From contig NZ_CP025979.1 of the NCBI RefSeq assembly GCF_002900365.1, forward strand, positions 248,001-312,000: a DNA stretch of 64,000 nt, read 5' to 3'. Positions 21,947 to 29,412 of the stretch are shown one piece after another. A program made the position numbers and the translations under genes. The notes under the pieces were generated by a model. The model made no database searches and was not told the origin of the DNA. It saw only the letters and a list, made by a program, of their open reading frames with translations. The stretch's first letter is position 1, and every line of letters begins with the position of its first letter. The stretch comes from Escherichia marmotae. Lineage in GTDB: Bacteria > Pseudomonadota > Gammaproteobacteria > Enterobacterales > Enterobacteriaceae.

Positions 21947-23965
21947 TTAATAAAAAGCATTTTTCCCCCCTTGTTGCTCAAGCATCAGTAACAACTGTTC
22001 ACAGAGTAAAACGCAGTTGTTTAATGTTTCACCCAGAGCCTCTCCCTCTGTAGTACGCAATTGATTCAACAAATGTGCCAGCCGGTAAAAGCCCGCCCCG
22101 GTCAACTCATTTACCAGCAAGCCGACCTGACTGATGACACCTTGCCCCTGATAGCGCCAGCCGTTATGTAGCACCTGAATTAATAATGACTGGCAGCGCA
22201 TCAACAACTGATGAGCGGTGGACGGCACAGGAAGAACGCTGGCGGAAGGTAGCGGTGCCACAGACGCAGTTTCTGCATCCAGCGCCCAGGCGCGAGATTG
22301 CGTCATCATCACCCGTGGCTCCAGCGTTAACTGTCCTTCGGTAAAACTGACGAATCCAGAAACCAGACACACGGGATCATCTTGCTGTCGTAACAGGGAC
22401 GCCATGCGTTCAACGGCAAAGGGTGAGCTGGCAGAGGCTGGCAGTGATAACGTCAGCACATTATCTTCGCCTTCGCCACTGATTACCTGCGCATCCAGTG
22501 TCTGGCGGCTGCTGTCCCAGCCAAGTGAAATACACTCAGCCACAGGCAGAATAAATAAATTATCCACCTGATTAAGCGGGCGAACGGAGACTGGCGGGCG
22601 CTGGCGGAAGTATTCCCGTAACGCTACGATTCCCGGCTGGCGCAGCGGCGCACTCAGCATTTGCCACGCATCCGGAGACAGTGGAACGACGCTGCTTAAG
22701 CGGTTGCGCGTACCTAACAACAGCTCACCTTCGGCACTGCGTTTCGCTGCTTGTGAGACGATTTGCCCTCCCGCCAGCGCCCCTGCCTGAAAGGTAAATA
22801 GCCGACGCGTTGCCGCAGGCGCGTTTTCCTGTTCACTTCTCGGCCAACTGCGTGAAAGGTGTAAAATACTACCGGTGTCGGGGTCGGTGAACCAGATCCG
22901 TAAACCATACTGTTGGAAGTCTTGCCAGCTACGCATACCTAATGACACCAGCCGCAGATGATCCAGTTTTGCTTCTCCGGCAATCCCTGCGCCAACGACC
23001 GTGCGCCACGGCATGGGCGGTACTTCACCGACACAGTCACGTCGTACCATCTCTTGTGCACTGGCTAACCGACTGTTTAATGCTGCAAGCTGGCGCAAAC
23101 ATTCTCCTGCGTGATAGTGGCTGGCGCGGGCGTGGAACGCATCAACGCTGGCACGCAGTTGCCGTAGCGATTCACTTACCCATCGCCAGTTGCAGGCTTC
23201 TGCCGCTTGCCGGGCGCGGCTGAATGCTGCCTCGTAATGAATTAACGGCTGGCTGATCCCCCCCAGCCATAACGCGTAACTTAATTGCTGGACATATTTA
23301 CGACAGGCTTTGCCCTCATCGCTGGCAAATGGATCGTCATTTGATGCGATTTGTTCGCTGCGCATCTGCCAGAGCAAATGAGAAAATTCTGCCTGCTGTG
23401 CTTTGGCCTGGACGAATGCCTGCACTGCCAGTACCACGTGTTCGCACAGCGTTCCTTCAATGCAATCACAACGGGCGAAACGAATACTGCTGCGGGAATA
23501 AAAACGCACATCGCTCATCGGTAAGCGGGCAGAGGGAATTTCGCCTGGCGCGCAGAACAGTTCAATAGTTATACCTTTGGCGACCAGGGATTGTGCGCGT
23601 TTGTGCGTGGCAGTGGGCAGGGTAGTCAGTTCTTCCAGCCAGATTGCCGGGGGCCATTCCTCTGCTTTTTCCGTGGGCTGAGGGGTAGCACAAAGTCGCT
23701 GATAACTTAACACCAACATCACGCGATGGCGGCACATGCCGCTGGCCCCGCAGCTACACTGGGCCTCTTTCAGAGCCTGACCGTTTGCCAGTTGGCTGCG
23801 TGTACCGTCACTGAAAGTGGCGATCAGTGTGCCGCTCTCATGGCTAATTTCTGGGATATTGCCATTTTCCAGTTCCTTAAGGCTGCGCTTAACAAAACCG
23901 GCATTACTTAACGCTGTCAGTGCCTGTGGCGTCAGTTCTAATAATTCCGGGCGTAGTGAATTCAT
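21947..23965 (-). CDS. yehQ: YehQ, SWIM zinc-finger protein
   Basis: 672 residues. A SWIM-type motif C70-x-C72...C78-x-H80 (QCSCGASGMCRHR) lies near the N-terminus, and a second similar cluster CDCIEGTLCEH lies near residue 165. SWIM domains bind DNA or proteins. The rest is helical and Leu-rich without a motif I can name. Its start overlaps the yehP stop by 4 bp, making it the last gene of yehLMPQ. I recall the K-12 copy being annotated as doubtful or broken; this frame is full length. Confidence 0.9.
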   Translation of the reverse strand: MNSLRPELLELTPQALTALSNAGFVKRSLKELENGNIPEISHESGTLIATFSDGTRSQLANGQALKEAQCSCGASGMCRHRVMLVLSYQRLCATPQPTEKAEEWPPAIWLEELTTLPTATHKRAQSLVAKGITIELFCAPGEIPSARLPMSDVRFYSRSSIRFARCDCIEGTLCEHVVLAVQAFVQAKAQQAEFSHLLWQMRSEQIASNDDPFASDEGKACRKYVQQLSYALWLGGISQPLIHYEAAFSRARQAAEACNWRWVSESLRQLRASVDAFHARASHYHAGECLRQLAALNSRLASAQEMVRRDCVGEVPPMPWRTVVGAGIAGEAKLDHLRLVSLGMRSWQDFQQYGLRIWFTDPDTGSILHLSRSWPRSEQENAPAATRRLFTFQAGALAGGQIVSQAAKRSAEGELLLGTRNRLSSVVPLSPDAWQMLSAPLRQPGIVALREYFRQRPPVSVRPLNQVDNLFILPVAECISLGWDSSRQTLDAQVISGEGEDNVLTLSLPASASSPFAVERMASLLRQQDDPVCLVSGFVSFTEGQLTLEPRVMMTQSRAWALDAETASVAPLPSASVLPVPSTAHQLLMRCQSLLIQVLHNGWRYQGQGVISQVGLLVNELTGAGFYRLAHLLNQLRTTEGEALGETLNNCVLLCEQLLLMLEQQGGKNAFY

Positions 23966-25098
23966 GACTGAAGATTCTCCGCCAGCCAGGAAGCCAGTTC
24001 ACCCGGCGTCATGGCAGCTATTTGTGCACCGACATTGACCAATGCCTGGGCCATATCCCGGTCATAACAGGGGGTTGCTGTGCTGTCGAGCGCCGCCAGC
24101 CCCAGCACCTTGATGCCGCTTTGAACACACTGCTTCACCTGGTGGATGAGTGATGACGATGTTCCGCCTTCATAAAAATCGCTTACCAGAACAATCACGC
24201 TTTTACCTGGTTGTTCAATAAGTTGACGGGCGTACTCCACTGCACTGGCGATATGCGTTCCACCGCCCAGTTGCACTTTCATTAATAACTCTACCGGGTC
24301 GGCAACGTCGGCAGTGAGATCTACGACGCTGGTATCAAATGCCACCAGATGGGTGCGAATGCCGGGTAATTGCCATAAACAGGCCGCCATCACTGCTGAG
24401 TGGATCACTGAATCAACCATCGATCCGCTTTGATCGACCAGTAAAACCAGTTGCCATTGTTCACTATGGCGCTTAATGCGACTGTTAAAGCGGGGTGATT
24501 CGATATACAACTTGCCGAGTTTGGGGTCCCAGTGCTGCAGGTTGGCCCGCAGGGTACTTTTGAAATCGAAATTGCGCGCCAGGGGAATATGCGAGCGGCG
24601 ACGGCGGTCACGCACACCAGAAAAAGCCTGACGAACTTCTTTGGCCAGCCGCGCCATAATTTCTTCAACAACCTGGTGCACTATCTTGCGAGCGGCTGCC
24701 AGCACCTCGGGATTCATCAGATGTTTAGTGTGCAATACGGCGCGTAGCAGGCTTTCGGAAGGTTGCATACGTTCCAGCACTTCAATATTTGTCACCACAT
24801 CTTCTATGCCGTAGCGCAGCACGGCGTCGCTTTCCAGTCGCTCAATTACCTGCTGTGGGAAGAGCGTGTGAATATCATTGATCCACTCGGGCGTTGTGAG
24901 AGTTGAACTGCCCAGCCCTCCGTGCCGTTCACCGCGTTGAATGCGCTCAGGATCGCGCCCGTATAGCCACTCCAGGGCGTGGTCTATCCGTCGGGCGTTG
25001 CCATCAAGACCGCAAAGGGTAGTTTCAGCCGCTTCACCAAGAATCAATCGCCAGCGCTGTAGCTCACGGGTAGTCAGAAGGTCGTTCAGTTCAGACAT
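23962..25098 (-). CDS. yehP: YehP, VWA-domain protein
   Basis: 378 residues. The C-terminal von Willebrand A domain carries a complete MIDAS: D222-Q-S224-G-S226, later a Thr in GGGTHIAS, and Asp in VLVSDFYEGG. The N-terminal ~200 residues are helical, as in CoxE-like proteins. Proteins of this type are substrate adaptors for MoxR AAA+ ATPases such as the adjacent yehL product. The start at MSELNDL overlaps the 3' end of yehM by 8 bp; the longer upstream frame is within yehM and is rejected. Confidence 0.93.
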   Translation of the reverse strand: MSELNDLLTTRELQRWRLILGEAAETTLCGLDGNARRIDHALEWLYGRDPERIQRGERHGGLGSSTLTTPEWINDIHTLFPQQVIERLESDAVLRYGIEDVVTNIEVLERMQPSESLLRAVLHTKHLMNPEVLAAARKIVHQVVEEIMARLAKEVRQAFSGVRDRRRRSHIPLARNFDFKSTLRANLQHWDPKLGKLYIESPRFNSRIKRHSEQWQLVLLVDQSGSMVDSVIHSAVMAACLWQLPGIRTHLVAFDTSVVDLTADVADPVELLMKVQLGGGTHIASAVEYARQLIEQPGKSVIVLVSDFYEGGTSSSLIHQVKQCVQSGIKVLGLAALDSTATPCYDRDMAQALVNVGAQIAAMTPGELASWLAENLQS

Positions 25099-27370
25099 GG
25101 AAAACTCCCCAGTGTTGCAGTGACGCCAGTGCCTGCTGTTCCAGTTGTTGATGATGAGCAATGGTTTGCGGTGGACAATGTAACGGCATTTGCAGTGCCG
25201 GGACGGGGAGCTGCGGCAGTTGGTAATGCTCAAGCACCTGATGCGCCAGCGCCCCGCGTTCTCGAGGCGGTAGCCAGGCCATCGCTGCACGTAAATCGGG
25301 CAGAGCGTTAATAAAATCGGCGTCGCTAAGTTGATTCAAATGAGTGCTGAAACCGGCGATAAATGCAGGCTGAGAAGCCAGTTGATGGCGAGCCAGCGCC
25401 AGCAAACCATGTAGGGCTTCGCCTGACTCAGTCGGGGATAATTGCGCCAGCATATCCAGTGCGCTTTCGGCACTGGCGTTGGGATGTTCCAGACGCATCA
25501 GCGCACCGAGAGCCGCGCCGCGATCCAGCGCCGGGGCATGAATCGCCTGACTGTGGCGCTCCAGTAAGGCCAGGGCGGCGGAAAGCGAAACACCTGGCAG
25601 TTGAATGCCACAATGGAGATCGCGCAGGATATGGCACAGCGCCTGCCAGCTATGCAAATGGGCGTGAAATTCTTTTTCGTCCGGCCTGCCGTTGGATTCA
25701 CATAACCACAACGTTCGATCTATCGCCGCACACAGTGTGGTTTGCAGTATTAGCGCCCCTTGCATACCGCCAGTCTCATCCAGACGCCACAAGGCATAAA
25801 GCACTTCCAGCGCCTGACCCATTTCGGGAAACTGATTTTCCTGGGCGATTAATAATGTGAGTTGATCCAGTAATTGCTGACTGAAGGACTCCAGACCAGC
25901 TAACGCCGCCTGGCTAAGACATGTGGTGATGTTGCCGATTCCTCCTGTGTCCAGCATATCGGCTTCTAATTTATTGCGTGCGGCTTCCAGGAGTGTGGCA
26001 CCAAAGCAGGCGGCCTCAATCAATGCCGCATGTTGGCTAAGCGGCAGGGTTAATTTCCATTGTTCTTCACCGTTACCCGCAAGCGTCAGTGTACTTCCCT
26101 GCTGGCGCACTATCCCCGGGATCTCCAGTATCGCCAGCCGATGCAACACCTGACTTTGTACCAGCCCGCAGGGGGTAAAGCGATTTAACGCCAGGTTGGA
26201 CGGAAGAGTGATTTCGGTACGTTCCAGTTCAGACGTGACATCTTTTGGCAGCGGCGGTTGTGGCGTGGAGGGGGCTAGTTTACCGAATCTGGCACCCGCT
26301 AATGTGTCTATCAACGTTAACAGAATTGGATCGGTATCGGGATGAATGACCCCGCGATAGCTCCACGGCAACGGCGCGTTTAATGCCTCTTTAATAAGCG
26401 ATCCGGCTAATGCATCCAGCCAGTCACTGCGTAGCGGCAATCTGTGACCGCGCAATTGTGCCAGTGCCATCGCATGTAGATGCGCGGCAGCCATATCAGC
26501 GGTAGATGCGGGTAAGTGGTGCTGGCGCAAACGGGTAAGAATCGTTTTAAGTAACAGCTCACCTGCGCGTTGCAAACCAAATTTCCAGCACCAGTTTTGC
26601 CAGACCGGAGCAGGCATTCCTGAAAGGTATCCCGCCAGCACATCAAGGCGCTTTTCACTGTATGGCGTCAGATAACAACCGGTCACTGCATCCGGTAATG
26701 AGGGTAGCCTGGGTTTTCTCTCTTCCTGAGAATATTTGCGCCACAATTTTTCCAGTGCAGGGTCATGCCAGCCACCGCAGACGACTAATACATTGCCGTT
26801 GTTTTGCTGCATCGCCCAGGCAATCCAGCGGGCCATAAAGGCTTCGCGCTGGCGATTTACCGAATCACCCGCATCATTACCACGAAGTTGCACAAAGTAT
26901 TGCGCCAGAGCGGATTGAAGTGTGGACTGCTGGCTTTCATCTTCGAACAGGTGATCCCACAGGGTATCGCTGTTATCCATACTGGTAGCGAGTAGCAGTA
27001 AGGCCTGATGGTCATTAGCCGCAACAGGTTCATCTTCATCTTCTTCACTCTGTGCCCAGCAAGGTAAATCGATAAACCAGGTTTGTGCCTGGATGCTGCG
27101 GGCAGCATGTAGCGCCTGCCACTCAGGTGAAAACTCGGCAAATGGGGTCCAGGCACCGCGCCCTGGGGCAACACCGTCCTGATACTGACAATAACTGTAT
27201 ATGGCTACCGGAAGCTGGTGGACTAAAAACAGTTCATCTACCCGGTCATTAAAATCGGCCGGTCCTTCAATCAACACGTATCGCGGTTGCTTGCTTTCAA
27301 TTAGCGATTTCACCAGACGGGCGCAGGCCGGACTATGGTGCCGGATGCCGACAATTAACGGCTCACTCAT
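25091..27370 (-). CDS. yehM: YehM, DUF5682 protein
   Basis: 759 residues, starting MSEPLIVGIRHHSPACARLV. The N-terminal part has a TIKI/TraB/EreA-like look: GIRHHSP, then YVLIEGP-DFN, and later VVCGGWHDPAL with its histidine. This DUF5682 pattern suggests an ancient hydrolase or metal-binding fold. The C-terminal half is a Leu/Ala-rich helical repeat region. Encoded between yehL (10-bp gap) and yehP (8-bp overlap), it is the third component of the MoxR-VWA module. Confidence 0.92.
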   Translation of the reverse strand: MSEPLIVGIRHHSPACARLVKSLIESKQPRYVLIEGPADFNDRVDELFLVHQLPVAIYSYCQYQDGVAPGRGAWTPFAEFSPEWQALHAARSIQAQTWFIDLPCWAQSEEDEDEPVAANDHQALLLLATSMDNSDTLWDHLFEDESQQSTLQSALAQYFVQLRGNDAGDSVNRQREAFMARWIAWAMQQNNGNVLVVCGGWHDPALEKLWRKYSQEERKPRLPSLPDAVTGCYLTPYSEKRLDVLAGYLSGMPAPVWQNWCWKFGLQRAGELLLKTILTRLRQHHLPASTADMAAAHLHAMALAQLRGHRLPLRSDWLDALAGSLIKEALNAPLPWSYRGVIHPDTDPILLTLIDTLAGARFGKLAPSTPQPPLPKDVTSELERTEITLPSNLALNRFTPCGLVQSQVLHRLAILEIPGIVRQQGSTLTLAGNGEEQWKLTLPLSQHAALIEAACFGATLLEAARNKLEADMLDTGGIGNITTCLSQAALAGLESFSQQLLDQLTLLIAQENQFPEMGQALEVLYALWRLDETGGMQGALILQTTLCAAIDRTLWLCESNGRPDEKEFHAHLHSWQALCHILRDLHCGIQLPGVSLSAALALLERHSQAIHAPALDRGAALGALMRLEHPNASAESALDMLAQLSPTESGEALHGLLALARHQLASQPAFIAGFSTHLNQLSDADFINALPDLRAAMAWLPPRERGALAHQVLEHYQLPQLPVPALQMPLHCPPQTIAHHQQLEQQALASLQHWGVFHV

Positions 27371-27380
27371 GCATCTTTCC

Positions 27381-28469
27381 TCACGGCAGGCGGTGGCGAG
27401 CCTGGTAATAAGCCTGCCAGTGAGCTTCTTTGTGTGTGGCAACGCGCTGTTCAAAGTAACGGCGCAGACGAGCGCGATCTTCTTCGTTGTCTTTGACGAT
27501 GGTGCCAGCAATACAGTCCACCAGATCGGCAGGTTCACCCGCGCGATTTGCTAAAAACCAGGCGCGGACGCCCACGGCGTGCGCTACGTTAACGGCTTCG
27601 GCGGTGGACATAATGGCCGTCAGGGTATCCATTGACGTTTTCTTCTCACCGTTGGCCCGCAGATCGCGGAACGTGCGTACCAGCAGCTCCAGTACTGCGT
27701 CAGGCACCCTATGCGGAATGCCACTATGGGCCAGTAAACGCGCTGACGCACTGGCGACCAGTTCCAGTTCCTGGGCGAAATCCATAATCGGAAAGACGGT
27801 TTCAAAATCGAAGCGACGCTTGAGCGCGGCGCTCATTTCATTGACGCCGCGATCGCGGGTATTGGCGGTGGCAATAATGTTAAAGCCTTCGCGAGCATAA
27901 AGCTGGCTTTCTTCACCGGCCAGTTCCGGCACCGTCATCACCCGATCAGAAAGCATGCCTAACAGACAGTCCTGCACTTCCAGCGGTGTACGCGTTATCT
28001 CTTCAAAACGGACGATTTTGCCATCGCGCATGCCTTGATAAAGCGGAGCCGGGACAAGCGCTTCTGTTGACGGACCGTGGTTGATAAGCAGAGCGTAGTT
28101 CCAGCCGTACTTGATTTGGTCTTCGGTGGTTGATGCGCCGCCCTGAATGGTTAAACCGGCATCGCCGCTAATGGCCGTTGCGAGCAATTCAGAAAGGAGA
28201 GATTTGGCCGTACCCGGTTCCCCGACCAGCATTAAACCGCGCCCGGTGGCGAGAGTCACTAACATGCGTTCAATAGCAGAAGGGCTTATTACGACTTTAC
28301 GGCTGATGTTTTTCGTCTCATCACCAAGAATAAAAGCACGCGCTGCAGGCAAACTTAGCTGCCAACCGGGCGGGCAAGGTGCGTTATCATTTTGTTTTAA
28401 TTTTGCCAGTTCATCGGCGTATAACACAGCAGCAGGCGGACGCTGCAGAAGATTATTCTGCGTTGACAT
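27381..28469 (-). CDS. yehL: YehL, MoxR-family AAA+ ATPase
   Basis: 362 residues. Walker A is GEPGTAKS (83-90), Walker B lies in KIVRFEEI, sensor 1 in NIIATANTRDRGVNEMS, and the arginine finger in ALKRRFDFETVFP. MoxR ATPases remodel or insert metal into target proteins together with VWA partners, here YehP. First gene of yehL-M-P-Q, all with small gaps or overlaps. A strong terminator hairpin 105 bp upstream separates it from the toxin-antitoxin locus. Confidence 0.94.
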   Translation of the reverse strand: MSTQNNLLQRPPAAVLYADELAKLKQNDNAPCPPGWQLSLPAARAFILGDETKNISRKVVISPSAIERMLVTLATGRGLMLVGEPGTAKSLLSELLATAISGDAGLTIQGGASTTEDQIKYGWNYALLINHGPSTEALVPAPLYQGMRDGKIVRFEEITRTPLEVQDCLLGMLSDRVMTVPELAGEESQLYAREGFNIIATANTRDRGVNEMSAALKRRFDFETVFPIMDFAQELELVASASARLLAHSGIPHRVPDAVLELLVRTFRDLRANGEKKTSMDTLTAIMSTAEAVNVAHAVGVRAWFLANRAGEPADLVDCIAGTIVKDNEEDRARLRRYFEQRVATHKEAHWQAYYQARHRLP

Positions 28470-28573
28470 ATATTCATCCCTGAAATGTATTAATAAAATA
28501 AACGGTATTTTACGCGCAATAAATGTTTAATGCATTAATTGATTGAGTGGAAAATATCAGGAAAGCAGAACAC

Positions 28574-28618
28574 AGTAAATAAAAGAACCTGCTGGTGAGG
28601 CAGGTTCTTTTATTTACT
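28574..28618 (-). terminator. Strong terminator hairpin of the antitoxin RNA
   Basis: A perfect 19-bp stem (28574-28592 and 28600-28618) with a 7-nt loop. The GC-rich inner stem followed by TTTTATTT forms a classical intrinsic terminator on the minus strand. It sits between the predicted antitoxin RNA and yehL and should stop read-through into yehL. Confidence 0.85.
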
Positions 28619-28660
28619 ACTTTGACGCTAAGTTACTGATTATGCAATATTCGCACCAAC
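28574..28660 (-). ncRNA. Predicted antitoxin RNA (OrzO-like) of the zor-type locus
   Basis: A minus-strand TATAAT (28672-28667) with TTGCAA 16 bp upstream predicts a start at 28660. Transcription would run to a 19-bp stem hairpin with TTTTATTT at 28574-28618, giving an RNA of about 80-87 nt. The predicted 5' end reads GUUGGUGCGAA and can pair over 11 nt (one G-U) with UUCGUACCAAC at 28815-28825 in the toxin mRNA leader. This is the OrzO arrangement: a short RNA divergent from the toxin gene that represses through leader pairing. The RNA itself is inferred, not shown. Confidence 0.6.
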
Positions 28661-28666
28661 GAATAA

Positions 28667-28716
28667 ATTATAATCATATCACACTCCATTGCAATTCAGT
28701 GAATGATATTTATAAT
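28667..28716. promoter_or_regulatory. Divergent promoters sharing one palindromic -35
   Basis: TTGCAA (28689-28694) reads the same on both strands. Exactly 16 bp to its right lies TATAAT (28711-28716) for the toxin mRNA. Exactly 16 bp to its left lies ATTATA (28667-28672), that is TATAAT on the minus strand, for the antitoxin RNA. Both are near-consensus sigma-70 promoters using one -35 hexamer. The predicted toxin start near 28723 gives a leader of about 175 nt. Confidence 0.7.
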
Positions 28717-28897
28717 CCTGCCCGTTGGGAGGTTGTGCCGGATCGGACCAATTTTAAGTCCTGGCTGCCGAACGGGTGGTGCCGCAGGCGGTGCCCTGAT
28801 CCGGAGAGCAACGTTTCGTACCAACATACGTAAACCAGTATCGACAGGCAGTGTAAGGGTAAGGGTAAGGTGTTGCGCTCCTTAATAAGGAGAGCGG

Positions 28898-28987
28898 ATG
28901 GACACGCTGACACAAAAGTTAACCGTGCTTATTGCCGTACTGGAGTTATTAGTGGTTCTGTTACGGTTGATTGATTTGTTGAAGTAA
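28898..28987 (+). CDS. zorO: ZorO-like type I toxin peptide, 29 residues
   Basis: ATG with an AAGGAG ribosome-binding site 5 nt upstream encodes MDTLTQKLTVLIAVLELLV then VLLRLIDLLK. It has a polar N-terminus, one hydrophobic helix and a basic residue near its end. From memory this is nearly identical to ZorO of E. coli O157:H7, a membrane-depolarising type I toxin whose ALLRL motif matters for toxicity; here the motif reads VLLRL (residues 20-24). The long leader holds three tandem GTAAGG hexamers (28853-28870). A CTCCTT/AAGGAG hairpin (28878-28892) hides the ribosome-binding site, consistent with leader processing before translation. Confidence 0.78.
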   Translation: MDTLTQKLTVLIAVLELLVVLLRLIDLLK

Positions 28988-29008
28988 CGGGAAAATTGAA
29001 ACTCATCT

Positions 29009-29035
29009 AAGGGGGAATACCGCTTCCTCCTTTAA
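29009..29035 (+). terminator. Terminator of the toxin mRNA
   Basis: AAGGGGGAA (29009-29017) pairs with TTCCTCCTT (29024-29032) with one G-U, loop 6 nt, followed by TAATAAA. It lies 22 bp after the toxin stop and would end an mRNA of about 310 nt. Confidence 0.6.
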
Positions 29036-29069
29036 TAAACTATTATTCTATTTACTGGTTGAATATATT

Positions 29070-29360
29070 CTATAGTTCACCATTAAAAATTTCCATTATA
29101 GTTTCTGGTGATTTACCTCGTAATTTTCGCTCATCAATAAACTCATCTCTTATATAAATCAACGCATCATTTATTAGCGGGTCTGCATCTTCTTGTTCAC
29201 GTTGGTTAAATATTGGACGTAGCCGGAATCGTTCCAGTCGATAGACCGTTCCAGTAAATAATTTAGCGTATTTATGGATTTCAAGTCGGAAGGAAAAGGG
29301 TTCTTCAGGATCAATAATCTGATAGTCGTAAATAGCGACCAGTTCACTTTGCACGATCAT
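29070..29360 (-). CDS. yehK: YehK, small uncharacterised protein
   Basis: 96 residues, charged and soluble (PEEPFSFRLEIHKYAKLFTG, then DPLINDALIYIRDEFIDERKL). It matches the YehK family of enteric bacteria; from memory the K-12 version is about 105 residues with a longer C-terminus. It lies 52 bp downstream of yehI on the same strand. No known domain. It could be an immunity- or partner-type protein for the large paralogues, but nothing in the sequence proves this. Confidence 0.87.
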   Translation of the reverse strand: MIVQSELVAIYDYQIIDPEEPFSFRLEIHKYAKLFTGTVYRLERFRLRPIFNQREQEDADPLINDALIYIRDEFIDERKLRGKSPETIMEIFNGEL

Positions 29361-29412
29361 GGATTTTCTCAGTTGTCAGACAGCGGGCAGTTCTGTTACT
29401 ACCCGCTGTGTG

